A program made the translations under genes and the position numbers. A stretch of DNA of 64,000 nucleotides from Nitrospirales bacterium (GTDB taxonomy: Bacteria > Nitrospirota > Nitrospiria > Nitrospirales > UBA8639). The notes beneath the pieces were generated by a model. The model was not told where the DNA came from. It saw only the letters and a list, made by a program, of their open reading frames with translations, and did no database searches. Shown in pieces: positions 16,058 through 26,125 of this stretch. The DNA lies in assembly GCA_022828225.1 (NCBI GenBank), contig JAJEJG010000023.1:45001-109000 (forward strand), in the 5' to 3' direction. Every line of letters starts with the position of its first letter. Position 1 is the first letter of the stretch.

Positions 16058-17323
16058 ATGCCGACACCTTCATCGCAATCCAACACGATTAGAAAAGTCG
16101 TTCTGGCCTATTCCGGCGGGCTCGACACCTCGGTCATCCTGCAATGGCTCCGGGAGGAATACGAGGCCGACGTCATCGCCTTTTGCGCGGACCTCGGCCA
16201 AGGCGAGGATCTCCAGGCGATCAAGAACAAGGCCGTGGCCGTGGGAGCTTCGAAAGTCTACGTGGAAGATCTCCGTGAAACGTTCGTCAAGGACTACGTC
16301 TTTCCCATGCTCCGGGCCAATGCCGTGTACGAGGGCTGTTATTTGTTGGGCACCTCGATCGCGCGCCCGCTGATCGCCCGGCGCCAGATCGAAATCGCGC
16401 AACAGGAAAAAGCCCAGGCCGTGAGTCACGGCGCCACGGGCAAAGGCAACGACCAGGTCCGGTTCGAACTCACGTATACGGCCATCAATCCCGATATCGT
16501 TGTCATTGCGCCGTGGCGGGAATGGACCTTTGAATCACGCGGCGAGTTGATCCGGTACGCCCGCAAACACGGGATCCCGGTGACCGCCACCAAGGCCAAA
16601 CCCTATAGCATGGACCTGAACCTGTTTCACGTGAGTTACGAAGGCGGAATCCTCGAGGACCCTTGGAAAGCCCCACCCGAATCCATTTTTCAAATGACGG
16701 TTTCCCCGGAACGCGCGCCCGACCGGTCCCGCCAGATTGAAATCACGTTCGAGCGCGGGGACCCGGTCGCGGTGAACGGCCGGCGCCTGTCCCCGGCCAC
16801 TCTCCTTGCGCTCCTCAACCGGCTCGGAGGGCAACACGGCATCGGACGGGTGGACCTGGTGGAAAACCGCTACGTGGGCATCAAGTCGCGCGGGGTTTAT
16901 GAAACGCCCGGCGGCACGATCCTGCACGTCGCGCACCGCGGCATCGAATCCCTGACCATGGACCGGGAGGTGCTTCACCTGCGCGACAGCCTGATCTCAC
17001 GGTACGCGGAACTCGTGTATTACGGGTATTGGTTCGCCCCCGAACGCGTGATGCTGCAGAAACTCATGGATGAAGCCCAACGCGGGGTGAACGGCACGGT
17101 CCGGATCAAATTGTACAAGGGGAACTGCACGGTCACGGGCCGGCGGTCCCAGTCGTCGCTGTACCGGGAAGATCTCGCGACGTTCGAAGGGGATCAGGGA
17201 TATCGCCAGCAGGATGCCGAAGGGTTTATCCGGCTCAATGCCTTGCGCCTGGCGATCATCAAATCCCGGAAAACCTCGCGGTCACGAAGCACGTCCAGTC
17301 GAAAGGCGCCGCGACCGAAATGA
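16058..17323 (+). CDS. argG: Argininosuccinate synthase
   Basis: 421 residues with the N-type ATP pyrophosphatase loop AYSGGLDTS at 17-25 and the family blocks [12 protein letters not shown] and APWREWTF. It ligates citrulline and aspartate with ATP. The C-terminus ends in a basic Ser/Arg/Lys tail ([20 protein letters not shown]) that is longer than usual. The stop overlaps the argH start by four bases (ATGA), so the two are translationally coupled. Confidence 0.95.
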   Translation: MPTPSSQSNTIRKVVLAYSGGLDTSVILQWLREEYEADVIAFCADLGQGEDLQAIKNKAVAVGASKVYVEDLRETFVKDYVFPMLRANAVYEGCYLLGTSIARPLIARRQIEIAQQEKAQAVSHGATGKGNDQVRFELTYTAINPDIVVIAPWREWTFESRGELIRYARKHGIPVTATKAKPYSMDLNLFHVSYEGGILEDPWKAPPESIFQMTVSPERAPDRSRQIEITFERGDPVAVNGRRLSPATLLALLNRLGGQHGIGRVDLVENRYVGIKSRGVYETPGGTILHVAHRGIESLTMDREVLHLRDSLISRYAELVYYGYWFAPERVMLQKLMDEAQRGVNGTVRIKLYKGNCTVTGRRSQSSLYREDLATFEGDQGYRQQDAEGFIRLNALRLAIIKSRKTSRSRSTSSRKAPRPK

Positions 17324-18753
17324 ACTCCGGCAAGCGTTCACCACGTCGCGCCCCGGCTAAGAAAGGCCCTCCGGCAAAAGCCTGGACCGGACGCCTTACC
17401 GAACCGACGCATGAATTGGTCGAGCGTTTTACGTCTTCCCTCCCCTTTGATCGACATCTGTTCGAATACGACATCCTGGGCAGCCTCGCCCACTGCCAAG
17501 CCCTGGAAAAAGCCAAAATCCTGACCCGGGCGGAACGTCGCACCTTGGTGCGCGGGCTCGAACAGGCCCGGGACGAGCTTCGTGGAAACCGGTTCCCGTT
17601 CGCGGATTCGGATGAAGACATTCACATGGCGGTGGAACGCCGGCTGACGGAACTCGTGGGTCCGGTGGGCGGCAAGCTCCATACCGGCCGGAGCCGGAAC
17701 GATCAGGTCACGCTGGATCTTCGTCTGTACCTGCGAGACCACCTTCGGACGTTGGAGTCGCGCATTCAGGATGTTCAACGGGCGTTCCTCGGACAGGCCC
17801 GGGAGAACCTCGACGTGATCATTCCCGGGTACACCCATCTTCAACGCGCCCAGCCCGTCTCGCTGGCCCATCACTTTCTGGCGTACGTGGAAATGCTGGA
17901 ACGCGACAACGCGCGCGCGCGGGACGCCTTGAAACGCGTCAACGTCATGCCCCTGGGTTCGGGCGCCTTGGCCGGCAACAACTATGCGATTGACCGGGCT
18001 TTCACCGCGAAGCTGCTGGAGTTCCCCGCCTTGACCCGCAACAGCCTGGACGCGGTCTCGGACCGGGATTACGTGGCGGAAACGCTCGGAGTTCTGGCCA
18101 TCATCATGATGCACCTGTCACGGTTGAGCGAAGAACTTGTCCTGTGGGCGTCGTCCGAATTTTCCTTTGTGGACCTGCCGGACGGCTTTTGCACCGGCAG
18201 CAGTATGCTGCCCCAGAAAAAGAACCCGGACGTACCTGAGTTGGTCCGCGGCAAAACCGGCCGGGTCTTTGGTCATCTTCTCTCGATCATGACGACCCTC
18301 AAGGGGCTTCCCCTGAGTTACAATCGGGATTTGCAAGAGGATAAGGAGCCTCTTTTTGACGCCATGGGAACTGTGCTAGAGTCGCTGGCGATCTACGCCG
18401 AGTTGATCCGGCGGCTTCGCGTCCGCCACGACGTACTCTCGGAAGCCGCGGGATCGGGATTTCTCCTGGCCACCGAACTGGCCGACTACCTGGTGAACAA
18501 GGGCGTGCCCTTTCGGGAAGCCCATGGCATCGTCGGTCAATTGGTGCGATACTGTCTGGAACACCGGATGGAATGGCATGATCTCTCGTTGGCCGATCTC
18601 AAGGCCGCGTCCCCGCGTTTTTCCAAGGACGCGTTGCGGTTCCTGACCCTTGAAGAGGCCGTTGACCGGAAAGCCCAGACAGGAGGCACCTCCCGAAAAC
18701 AGGTGACTCGGCAAATCAACGCATGGGAAGCGCGTCTCGCCAAGAAAGCCTGA
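17320..18753 (+). CDS. argH: Argininosuccinate lyase
   Basis: 477 residues. Signature [12 protein letters not shown] near 290-301 contains the catalytic flexible loop serine of the fumarase/aspartase superfamily; [10 protein letters not shown] (about 121-130) and [10 protein letters not shown] are also present. It splits argininosuccinate into arginine and fumarate, the last step of arginine synthesis. The N-terminus has a roughly 20-residue basic extension. The stop TGA shares a base with the ATG of the small lipoprotein gene that follows. Confidence 0.95.
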   Translation: MNSGKRSPRRAPAKKGPPAKAWTGRLTEPTHELVERFTSSLPFDRHLFEYDILGSLAHCQALEKAKILTRAERRTLVRGLEQARDELRGNRFPFADSDEDIHMAVERRLTELVGPVGGKLHTGRSRNDQVTLDLRLYLRDHLRTLESRIQDVQRAFLGQARENLDVIIPGYTHLQRAQPVSLAHHFLAYVEMLERDNARARDALKRVNVMPLGSGALAGNNYAIDRAFTAKLLEFPALTRNSLDAVSDRDYVAETLGVLAIIMMHLSRLSEELVLWASSEFSFVDLPDGFCTGSSMLPQKKNPDVPELVRGKTGRVFGHLLSIMTTLKGLPLSYNRDLQEDKEPLFDAMGTVLESLAIYAELIRRLRVRHDVLSEAAGSGFLLATELADYLVNKGVPFREAHGIVGQLVRYCLEHRMEWHDLSLADLKAASPRFSKDALRFLTLEEAVDRKAQTGGTSRKQVTRQINAWEARLAKKA

Positions 18754-18980
18754 TGATGTTGCACGATTCCCGCCATCCGGCTCTGCCACGGACCCTTGTT
18801 ACGGCACTGCTCTTTTCGTTTGCAGCGGGCTGTGGGGTGGTGGCCCCTCCCATTGCGCCGGAAGACATCGGGATCGAAGCCAAGATCCGGGCTCAACGAC
18901 AAGCCGAAGAACAGCGCATGACTGCCGAGGAGAAACCTGAAGTCGTCCTACCCCCTCTCCGACCCGTGGGGAACCAATGA
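18753..18980 (+). CDS. Small lipoprotein, LptM/YifL-like
   Basis: 75 residues from ATG 18753, which overlaps the argH stop. A basic start and hydrophobic stretch lead to a lipobox FAAGC with the lipidated cysteine at 27, followed by GVVAPPIAPEDIG and a charged tail. The position between argH and the lysA region matches the small lipoprotein (LptM, formerly YifL) found in this context in many Gram-negatives, where it assists maturation of the LptD translocon. The identification rests on position, lipobox and size only. Confidence 0.65.
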   Translation: MMLHDSRHPALPRTLVTALLFSFAAGCGVVAPPIAPEDIGIEAKIRAQRQAEEQRMTAEEKPEVVLPPLRPVGNQ

Positions 18981-19066
18981 TCGGCCTTGAGCGAAACACC
19001 GTGATTCGGATAAGTTTCGACAATCCTCGACCTGTTGCTCGACGTTAGTGTAAGGGAGATCGTTCC

Positions 19067-20938
19067 ATGGACAACCACGCAGGACGCGATACAACTCGGA
19101 CGTTACTTCTCCTTGATCCCTACCCCAGGAACAATCCATATCGCATGACCGCGAGCGAGCGGCGCTCCATCTGGTTTCCCAAACTCAGTTTGCCCGTGAT
19201 CGCCGCGTACACCCCGCCCGATTGGGACGTGCAACTCGTGGATGAGGCGGTCCAGGAGATCGACTTCGACCAACCCTGCGACCTGGTGGGTATTTCCGTA
19301 ATGACCTGCTATGCCCCGCGGGCCTATGAACTTGCCACGGAATTTCGGAAACGCGGCAAAACCGTCGTCCTCGGCGGCGTCCACCCCACCTATTGTCCCG
19401 AGGAAGCCCTGCAATATTGCGACACCATCGTGTGCGGGGAAGCCGAAGACCTGTGGCCGCAAGCCATCGCGGACTTCGAGGCCGGGCAGATGAAACGTAT
19501 CTACCGGATGGAGCAATTTCCCGCGCTGGACAACTACAGCGCCCCGAGGATCCAGCTCCTCAGCTCTGATTCCTACATGACGCGACATTGCACGTTCACG
19601 ACGCGCGGCTGCCATTTCGATTGCGAGTTTTGCAGCGTGTCGCCCTTCAACGGGAAAACCACCAGACGGCGGCCTGTGCCGGAAGTCATCGAAGAAATCA
19701 AGAACGTCAAGGAATGGATTCGGGCCGAGTTGGTCGAACGTATGGCCACGGGATCGTTGCGGGAAGCCCTGACCATCGCCGCTAAAGTCTGGGTGGGCCT
19801 CGAAGAAGGATCGATCGTGGCCTTCGTGGACGACCTGCACAACAGTCACCGTGCGTATTGCCGGGAGTTGTGGCAGGCCATGAAATCCCTGAACATCAAA
19901 TGGGGGTGCCAATCCACCCTGTTCTTGGGAGACGACCCGGAAATGGTCAAATTGGCGGCGGACAGCGGTTGCATCTCGGTGTTCGTGGGCATGGAATCCA
20001 TCTCCGATAATTCCCTGGCCGAAACCAACAAGGGCTTCAACCAGGTCAGAAAATTCGAAGACCAGATCAAGATGTTTCACGACCACGGCATCATGGTGAA
20101 TCCGGGCATGGTGTTCGGGTTCGATAACGACGATGAATCCGTGTTCGAATCCACGCTGAACTTTCTCGTCCGCAATCGCGTGGAACTGGCGTATTTCAAC
20201 GTCCTGACGCCCCTGCCCGGCACCGCCCTGTATGAACGGTATTCCCGTGAAGGCCGAATCTTCGATCGGGACTGGGCGAAGTACGACGGCAAGTACGTGG
20301 TATTCCGCCCCAAACGGATGACGCCGGAACAACTGCAGGAAGGCTTCTTCTGGGTCAACCATGAATTCTATTCGTTGAAATCCATTTGGCATCGACTCCG
20401 GCATACCAGCCAGCGCCTGATCCCCCGCATCGAAATGAATTACGAATTTCGCAAGCTGGTCAAGCGATCCTGTCCACAGGGGAAACTCTCTCCCATTGCG
20501 GCCGTGCTCAAGAACCTGCAGGCGAAACTTCCCTCGCTCGATACCGGACAACTCATTCCCAACGCCCTGCACAAAATCAAGGTGCCCGCGAAGCCGCATG
20601 AGCTGTTCCTGAACATCAAGGGCCGGCGCCACGATGCGTCCGTGGCCCTGTTTATCGACCTGGAGGGCACGCTGGATCATTTGAACGCCCGGGAACTCCT
20701 GAACCGCATCAAGGATGCCGCGCAACAAGCCAGGATGGACATCGTGGTCAACTTCGAGCATCTCCGGCAGGCCACCCCCGGGGCCATCCAAATGCTCCTG
20801 GACCAGGACGTGCTCAAGGCGGTCGCTCCTTACGCGAAGCTGCGCTATCGGAAATTGAAAGACGCGTTTGATTCGGCCCTGGACGGGTTGACGCTGTTCG
20901 ACCCCGAACTGTTTGACGAGTTGCCGCAAGATGCATGA
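19067..20938 (+). CDS. B12-binding-type radical SAM protein with C-terminal STAS-like region
   Basis: 623 residues. An N-terminal cobalamin-binding-like Rossmann region (about 10-150; DLVGISVMTCY, VVLGGVHPTYCPEEAL) is followed by the radical SAM motif CHFDCEFC with cysteines 182, 186 and 189. The region between the motif and the VAFVDDLHN strand is lengthened by about 30 residues (EWIRAELVERMATGSLREAL onward) compared with typical relatives. The C-terminal 100 residues (VALFIDLEGTLDHLNARELL) look like a STAS-type fold. Substrate unknown. It lies inside the arginine-lysine block and overlaps lysA by eight bases. Confidence 0.8.
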   Translation: MDNHAGRDTTRTLLLLDPYPRNNPYRMTASERRSIWFPKLSLPVIAAYTPPDWDVQLVDEAVQEIDFDQPCDLVGISVMTCYAPRAYELATEFRKRGKTVVLGGVHPTYCPEEALQYCDTIVCGEAEDLWPQAIADFEAGQMKRIYRMEQFPALDNYSAPRIQLLSSDSYMTRHCTFTTRGCHFDCEFCSVSPFNGKTTRRRPVPEVIEEIKNVKEWIRAELVERMATGSLREALTIAAKVWVGLEEGSIVAFVDDLHNSHRAYCRELWQAMKSLNIKWGCQSTLFLGDDPEMVKLAADSGCISVFVGMESISDNSLAETNKGFNQVRKFEDQIKMFHDHGIMVNPGMVFGFDNDDESVFESTLNFLVRNRVELAYFNVLTPLPGTALYERYSREGRIFDRDWAKYDGKYVVFRPKRMTPEQLQEGFFWVNHEFYSLKSIWHRLRHTSQRLIPRIEMNYEFRKLVKRSCPQGKLSPIAAVLKNLQAKLPSLDTGQLIPNALHKIKVPAKPHELFLNIKGRRHDASVALFIDLEGTLDHLNARELLNRIKDAAQQARMDIVVNFEHLRQATPGAIQMLLDQDVLKAVAPYAKLRYRKLKDAFDSALDGLTLFDPELFDELPQDA

Positions 20939-22199
20939 TTTTCACTATCACAATGATGCGCTCTTCTGTGAAGACGTCCCGCTCGAACGCGTGGCGAAGG
21001 AACAGGGCACGCCCTGCTACATCTACAGTCACGCGACGCTGACCCGCCATTTCCAGGCCTTTGACCAGGCCTTTGCTGAGGTCCCCCATCTCATCGCGTT
21101 CGCCATGAAGGCCAATTCGAACCTGGCCATTCTCCGGCTTATGGCGTCACTGGGAAGCGGGGCCGACATCGTGTCGGGCGGCGAATTGTTTCGCGCGTTA
21201 CAAGCCGGCATCCCCCCGAGCAAGATCGTGTTTGCCGGTGTCGGCAAGAGTCCGGAAGAAATCGGCTATGCCCTGGACTCCGACATCCTGTTGTTCAACG
21301 TAGAATCGCCCGCGGAACTCCAGGCCATCAACGACGTGGCGAGGGGAAAAGGCTTGCGCGCGCGCGTGGCGCTCCGGGTCAACCCGGACATCGACCCCCA
21401 GACCCATCCCTATATCACGACGGGATTGAAAAAGAGTAAATTCGGGATCGGCGCAGACCGGGCCCTGGACGAATTCACGACTGCGTCGTCGCTCCCCAAC
21501 GTCGAGGTCATCGGCGTACACGCGCACATCGGCTCTCAACTGACGCAGGTCAGTCCCTTCGTCGACTCCCTGAAAAGAGTGGTGGGGCTGATCGAGACTT
21601 TGAAAAGCCGGGGCATTCCGATCCGGTATCTCAACATCGGTGGAGGACTCGGCATTACGTATTCGGATGAAACGCCGCCGCTTCCCACGGAGTACGCGAA
21701 CGCCATCATGCCGCTTCTGCAGGCGTCGCAGTGTGAAATCATTATGGAACCCGGTCGCGTGATCGCGGGAAACGCCGGCGTGATGTTGACGCACGTCCTC
21801 TACATCAAGGAGACCGGCGCGAAGAACTTCGCCATCGTGGACGCAGCCATGAACGATCTGCTGCGGCCCAGCCTGTACCAGGCCCATCACGATATCCTGC
21901 CGGTTCGTCAGGTCCCGAATGCGTCGGAAGCGGTGTTCGACGTGGTGGGGCCCGTTTGCGAGTCCGGGGATTTTCTCGCGCAAGGCCGAACCCTGCCCGC
22001 GGTGAAGGCCGGCGATCTCCTGGCGGTGATGTCCGCGGGAGCCTATGGGTTTACCATGGCGTCGAATTATAATTCGAGACCCCGAGTCCCGGAGATTCTG
22101 GTCAAGGGCGGGGAAAGTTTCGTGATCCGGGACCGCGAGTCGTTCGACGATCTCGTCCGCGGGGAAAAGATCCCCGCGTTTCTTGAGGCAAAGGCATAA
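20931..22199 (+). CDS. lysA: Diaminopimelate decarboxylase
   Basis: 422 residues from ATG 20931, which overlaps the preceding stop by eight bases. The PLP lysine K60 lies in FAMKANSN, the glycine-rich phosphate site in NIGGGLGI, and the catalytic cysteine in GPVCESGD near residue 343. The HIGSQ motif is present. It decarboxylates meso-DAP to L-lysine. It leads directly into dapA and dapB, so three steps around DAP are encoded together, though in non-pathway order. Confidence 0.95.
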   Translation: MHDFHYHNDALFCEDVPLERVAKEQGTPCYIYSHATLTRHFQAFDQAFAEVPHLIAFAMKANSNLAILRLMASLGSGADIVSGGELFRALQAGIPPSKIVFAGVGKSPEEIGYALDSDILLFNVESPAELQAINDVARGKGLRARVALRVNPDIDPQTHPYITTGLKKSKFGIGADRALDEFTTASSLPNVEVIGVHAHIGSQLTQVSPFVDSLKRVVGLIETLKSRGIPIRYLNIGGGLGITYSDETPPLPTEYANAIMPLLQASQCEIIMEPGRVIAGNAGVMLTHVLYIKETGAKNFAIVDAAMNDLLRPSLYQAHHDILPVRQVPNASEAVFDVVGPVCESGDFLAQGRTLPAVKAGDLLAVMSAGAYGFTMASNYNSRPRVPEILVKGGESFVIRDRESFDDLVRGEKIPAFLEAKA

Positions 22200-22256
22200 G
22201 CGCGGACGCAACCCGTCCGGCACAGTCAGTCCGACATATTTTCAACCAAAGGTCTC

Positions 22257-23132
22257 ATGATGTTTTCAGGATCCCTGGTCGCCATCGTCACTCCGTTAAA
22301 GAACGGCGCATTCGACGAGACCGCGTATCGCGAGTTGATCGAGTTTCAAATCGCCAACGGCACGCACGGCATCGTGCCCTGCGGGACCACGGGGGAATCC
22401 GCCACGCTCTCGCACGAAGAGCACGAGCACGTCGTCGCGTTCACGGTGGAGGTCGTGAACCGGCGGGTCCCGGTGATTGCCGGCACGGGCTCGAATGCCA
22501 CAGACGAGGCGATCGCCTTTACCGCGCACGCCAAACAAGCCGGCGCGGACGGCGCGCTCCTCATTACGCCCTATTACAACAAGCCGACCCAGGAAGGCCT
22601 GTATCAGCACTATGCGGCCGTGGCCCAGGCCGTGGATCTGCCTTTGATCCTCTACAACATTCCGGGCCGTACCAGCGTGAACATGACCCCGGCGACGATT
22701 GCACGGATCGCCAAGCTCGATAACGTGGTGGGGATCAAGGAAGGCAGCGGGTCGTTGGGGCAGGTCTCCGACATCATTCACCTGTGCGGGGACGATTTGA
22801 CCGTGCTTTCAGGCGATGATTCGTTGACCCTGACGATGATGGCGCTGGGGGCCAAGGGCGTGATTACGGTCACAGCCAATGTCGCGCCGAAGGACATGGC
22901 CGCTTTGGTGAACGCTGCTCTGGACGGGAATTTTGCCGAGGCTCGCGCGGTTCACTTCAAACTTGCGTCGCTGTTCAATGCCCTGTTCTATGAGACCAAC
23001 CCCATTCCGGTCAAAGAAGCCCTGGCCATGATGAAAAAAATCGAACCGGAACTCCGGCTCCCGCTCACGCCGATGTCGTCGGACAACCGTGAACGGCTCC
23101 GGCAGGTCATGAAAGATACCGGGCTGCTCTGA
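22257..23132 (+). CDS. dapA: 4-hydroxy-tetrahydrodipicolinate synthase
   Basis: 291 residues, the usual length. GTTGES at 43-48, YNIPGRT with the catalytic tyrosine near 133, and GIKEGSG with the Schiff-base lysine near 161 are all present. It condenses pyruvate with aspartate semialdehyde, the first committed step to DAP and lysine. The start has two consecutive ATG codons at 22257 and 22260. dapB follows after 40 bases. Confidence 0.96.
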   Translation: MMFSGSLVAIVTPLKNGAFDETAYRELIEFQIANGTHGIVPCGTTGESATLSHEEHEHVVAFTVEVVNRRVPVIAGTGSNATDEAIAFTAHAKQAGADGALLITPYYNKPTQEGLYQHYAAVAQAVDLPLILYNIPGRTSVNMTPATIARIAKLDNVVGIKEGSGSLGQVSDIIHLCGDDLTVLSGDDSLTLTMMALGAKGVITVTANVAPKDMAALVNAALDGNFAEARAVHFKLASLFNALFYETNPIPVKEALAMMKKIEPELRLPLTPMSSDNRERLRQVMKDTGLL

Positions 23133-23172
23133 TGCCATGACGGCTTCCCTGGCATTATCACAACACTAGATT

Positions 23173-23988
23173 ATGAGTTCCCCGATCAACGTCACGGTCA
23201 CCGGCGCCGCCGGAAGAATGGGCAAACGCCTGGTTGCCCTCGTCCATGAATCCTCCCGCCTGCAACTGGCCGGGGCCACGGAAGCAAAAGGACATCCGGC
23301 TCTCGGCAAAGATGCCGGGGACCTGGCCGGCTGCGGATCCCTGGGTGTCGCCTTAACCGACGACTTCGCGCAGGCCCTGGCCGCGTGCGACGTGGTGATC
23401 GATTTCACCGCACCGGAAGCCACGCTGCACCATCTGTCACAAGCCGTCCGACTCAAACGCGCCATGGTCATCGGCACCACGGGGTTGTCTCCCGATGAAA
23501 TGGACCAACTTCGAAAACACGCGGAATCAATTCCCTGCGTTCAGGCGCCCAACATGAGCGTGGGGATTTCGGTGCTGCTCCAGATTATCGGAAAAGTGGC
23601 CCAAGCGCTCGGCGACAACTACGACCTGGAAATCATCGACGCGCACCATAACAAGAAGAAGGACGCCCCGAGCGGCACCGCGCTGAAACTCGCCGAAGTC
23701 CTGGCCGCGGCCAAAGACTGGGACCTGCAGGATGCCGGGGTCTATGCGCGTCACGGCCTCATCGGGGAACGCACGACAAACGAAATCGGCATCCAGACCG
23801 TGAGAGCCGGTGACATCGTGGGCGACCATACCGTGCTCTATGCCGGGCCTGGAGAACGCATCGAGATCACGCACCGCGCGCACAATCGCGACCCGTTTGC
23901 GCACGGCGCCCTGCGCGCCGCAGAATGGGTTGTGAATCAGCCCCCGGGGCTGTACGGCATGGCCGACGTGCTCGGATTATCCCGGTAA
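23173..23988 (+). CDS. dapB: 4-hydroxy-tetrahydrodipicolinate reductase
   Basis: 271 residues. The nucleotide-binding loop GAAGRMGKR lies at 11-19, APNMSVG in the middle, and HHNKKKDAPSGTA carries the substrate-binding residues. It reduces the DapA product with NAD(P)H. It ends the arginine-lysine block; the next gene has its own strong ribosome binding site and is unrelated in sequence. Confidence 0.95.
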   Translation: MSSPINVTVTGAAGRMGKRLVALVHESSRLQLAGATEAKGHPALGKDAGDLAGCGSLGVALTDDFAQALAACDVVIDFTAPEATLHHLSQAVRLKRAMVIGTTGLSPDEMDQLRKHAESIPCVQAPNMSVGISVLLQIIGKVAQALGDNYDLEIIDAHHNKKKDAPSGTALKLAEVLAAAKDWDLQDAGVYARHGLIGERTTNEIGIQTVRAGDIVGDHTVLYAGPGERIEITHRAHNRDPFAHGALRAAEWVVNQPPGLYGMADVLGLSR

Positions 23989-24030
23989 CGCATTCATCTT
24001 TGTTTGTTATTGAAGAAGGAGGGTTGTGTC

Positions 24031-24276
24031 ATGGATATGTTTGGAAAGATTCCGCTCATTGAAATTCCGCTCCACGTAACGCCCGACCAGAAGAAGTGGT
24101 TGGACAAAATGGTGGAAGAAGGCCGGATCGCGGTGCCCCCAGGCGGGACGTTGGAAAAGGGCTCCGTGATTTCGATGTTCGTCCGGATGCTGATTCACAA
24201 CGCCATGGAAGAGCAAATGCGCCAAGCCGCGCTCGAAGCCGAGGATGAGGATGATGACGACGATGATGACGAATAA
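24031..24276 (+). CDS. Small protein with poly-aspartate tail, unknown function
   Basis: 81 residues from ATG 24031, which has GAAGGAGGG eight to sixteen bases upstream, one of the best ribosome binding sites in the window. The N-terminal part (MDMFGKIPLIEIPLHVTPDQ) and a basic/hydrophobic middle lead to an extremely acidic tail, EAEDEDDDDDDDE, encoded by GATGAC-type repeats. No family is recognised. The strong translation signal suggests an abundant protein. Confidence 0.7.
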   Translation: MDMFGKIPLIEIPLHVTPDQKKWLDKMVEEGRIAVPPGGTLEKGSVISMFVRMLIHNAMEEQMRQAALEAEDEDDDDDDDE

Positions 24277-24285
24277 AGAAGGAAT

Positions 24286-24312
24286 CCATCCCCAGCTCTG
24301 ACCGGGGGATGG
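24286..24312. terminator. Hairpin between convergent genes
   Basis: CCATCCCC (24286-24293) pairs with GGGGATGG (24305-24312) with an 11-base loop. It lies between the plus-strand acidic-tail gene and the minus-strand monooxygenase gene and could end transcription of both. There is no T run on either side. Confidence 0.45.
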
Positions 24313-24346
24313 GACAGCAAAAGATATAGCCGTTCTTCGATGAGAT

Positions 24347-24709
24347 TCAGGACGGGGCTGTATTATTTCCTTCCGCAGGCCATGGCCTTCCTGATTCCGG
24401 CTTGTCGGCTGCACCGCGCCGCATTTTCACTATTTCAACTGTATAGTTCTTATACCACATTGATCGCCCCAGCGCCTGAGCGGCTTGGTGTTCCGGGTGT
24501 TGTTTCCAAGCCTTAATGGAGTCGAAATCCTGCCAATAAGAAATCGTGATTTCCTGTTTCCCTTCCGTGCGGTCTGATCTGCCCATATACCCGGGTTGCT
24601 TTTCAACCAGCACATTCATTCTGTGTGCCATGTCTGCGTAACCGGCGATGTTGTCGGCCATTTCAGCAGTAAATATCACTGCGTAATAACAGTCGCCGGC
24701 ATCGTTCAT
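24347..24709 (-). CDS. Antibiotic biosynthesis monooxygenase (ABM)-fold protein
   Basis: 120 residues. YYAVIFTAEMADNIAGYADMA, then QPGYMGRSDRTEGKQEITISYW and KAWKQHPEHQAAQ, match the small ferredoxin-like ABM fold, including the conserved W and the H-x-x-H-like helix. Family members are monooxygenases acting on small aromatic or haem substrates, but many are of unknown role. Proximity to hemL downstream on the same strand allows a haem link but does not prove one. Confidence 0.75.
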   Translation of the reverse strand: MNDAGDCYYAVIFTAEMADNIAGYADMAHRMNVLVEKQPGYMGRSDRTEGKQEITISYWQDFDSIKAWKQHPEHQAAQALGRSMWYKNYTVEIVKMRRGAADKPESGRPWPAEGNNTAPS

Positions 24710-24755
24710 CCATCAATCCCCCGTAAAGGAATGGTCATCAGCAAATCGGAAACAC

Positions 24756-26039
24756 CTACAATCGCTTGAACGCTTCGTGAACGGCTTTGATGGTCCGGTC
24801 GATATCTGTCGCGGTGTGCGCGGTGGAGACGAAGGCGGCTTCGAATTGGGATGGGGCGAAGTAGGACCCGCGTTTCAACGTGTGGTGGAAGAACTTGGCG
24901 TATCGGGTCGTATCGGACTGTTTCGCTGACTGGTAATCCACTACCGGGCTTTCCGTAAAAAATCCACCCAACAGGGAACCGACCCGTGTTTGATAGAACG
25001 GAACGTTGGCTCGTCGTGCGGCTTGCGCCAGGCCTTGCGCCAACTGATTCCCGCGCCGTTCCAGTTTTTCGTACACGCCGGAGGCCTTGAGTTTTTTCAA
25101 CGTTTCGATTCCCGCGGTTACGGCCAAGGGATTTCCTGACAAGGTCCCGGCCTGGTACACGGGACCTGCCGGCGCCACCATTTCCATGATCTGATTTGAT
25201 CCGCCGTAGGCGCCCACCGGCAGTCCTCCGCCGATAATTTTCCCCAGACACGTGAGATCGGGGGCGATGCCGTACAGGGTTTGCGCTCCTCCATAGGCCA
25301 CGCGGAATCCCGAAATCACTTCGTCGAAGATCAGCAGGATTCCGTGTTTTTTTGTGAGCGAGCGTAGTTGCCGGAGAAAGTCTCGTCGAGGCAACACGAC
25401 GCCCATGTTGCCTGCGATCGGCTCGACGATGATACAGGCCAGGTTTCGCCAATGCTTTCGCACCAGGCTCTTCACGGACTCGATGTCGTTATACGGAGCG
25501 GTGAGCGTCTGGCTTGCCGCGGCCTTGGGCACGCCCGGGCTGTCGGGAAGACCCAGCGTCGCGGCCCCGGACCCCGCCTTCACCAGCAGATGATCGGCAT
25601 GGCCGTGGTAGCACCCTTCGAATTTGAGGATGGCGTCCCGTTTGGTAAAGCCCCGCGCCACCCGGATGGCGCTCATCACGGCTTCCGTGCCGGAACTCAC
25701 GAGTCGAACCTTTTCGATGGATGGGAACGCCTCGCAAATCATACGTGCCAACTCCAGTTCCTGTATGGTGGGCGCGCCGTAGCTGGTCCCCACACCCGCA
25801 GCCCGTTGAATGGCCCGTACCACCGACGGATGGGCATGGCCCAGGATCATGGGTCCCCACGAGGCCACGTAATCGAGATAGGTGTTGCCGTCCACGTCGG
25901 TCACCGTGGCTCCCTGTGCGCGTTGGATGAACAACGGATGCCCGCCGACCGACCGAAACGCGCGGACCGGGCTGTTCACCCCGCCGGGGATATATTTCTG
26001 TGAACGGGTAAATAATCTTTTCGACGTGGCGGTCTTCAC
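24756..26039 (-). CDS. hemL: Glutamate-1-semialdehyde 2,1-aminomutase
   Basis: 427 residues. YIPGGVNSPVR at the N-terminus, SSGTEAVMSAIR, LIFDEVISGFR and the PLP lysine K267 in CLGKIIGGGLPVGA are diagnostic and separate it from ornithine-type aminotransferases. It converts glutamate-1-semialdehyde to 5-aminolevulinate in the C5 route to haem and corrinoids. The ABM-fold gene lies downstream on the same strand with a 46-base gap. Confidence 0.96.
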   Translation of the reverse strand: MKTATSKRLFTRSQKYIPGGVNSPVRAFRSVGGHPLFIQRAQGATVTDVDGNTYLDYVASWGPMILGHAHPSVVRAIQRAAGVGTSYGAPTIQELELARMICEAFPSIEKVRLVSSGTEAVMSAIRVARGFTKRDAILKFEGCYHGHADHLLVKAGSGAATLGLPDSPGVPKAAASQTLTAPYNDIESVKSLVRKHWRNLACIIVEPIAGNMGVVLPRRDFLRQLRSLTKKHGILLIFDEVISGFRVAYGGAQTLYGIAPDLTCLGKIIGGGLPVGAYGGSNQIMEMVAPAGPVYQAGTLSGNPLAVTAGIETLKKLKASGVYEKLERRGNQLAQGLAQAARRANVPFYQTRVGSLLGGFFTESPVVDYQSAKQSDTTRYAKFFHHTLKRGSYFAPSQFEAAFVSTAHTATDIDRTIKAVHEAFKRL

Positions 26040-26125
26040 AATGTGTTACCTCTCCAAAAATTGCTTCATCAAGCCTCTAATCCTAGATTCCCGATTAAAG
26101 ATGTCGGGAATGACAGATAGAATCG

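Noticed and set aside
19103-20929. A 608-codon open frame antisense to the radical SAM gene
   Set aside because: It is a high-GC shadow: His/Gln/Gly-rich without motifs, while the plus strand has a complete recognised protein.
24706-25452. A 248-codon frame on the same strand as hemL
   Set aside because: It is an out-of-frame reading of hemL, rich in Arg and Ser, with no independent start signal.
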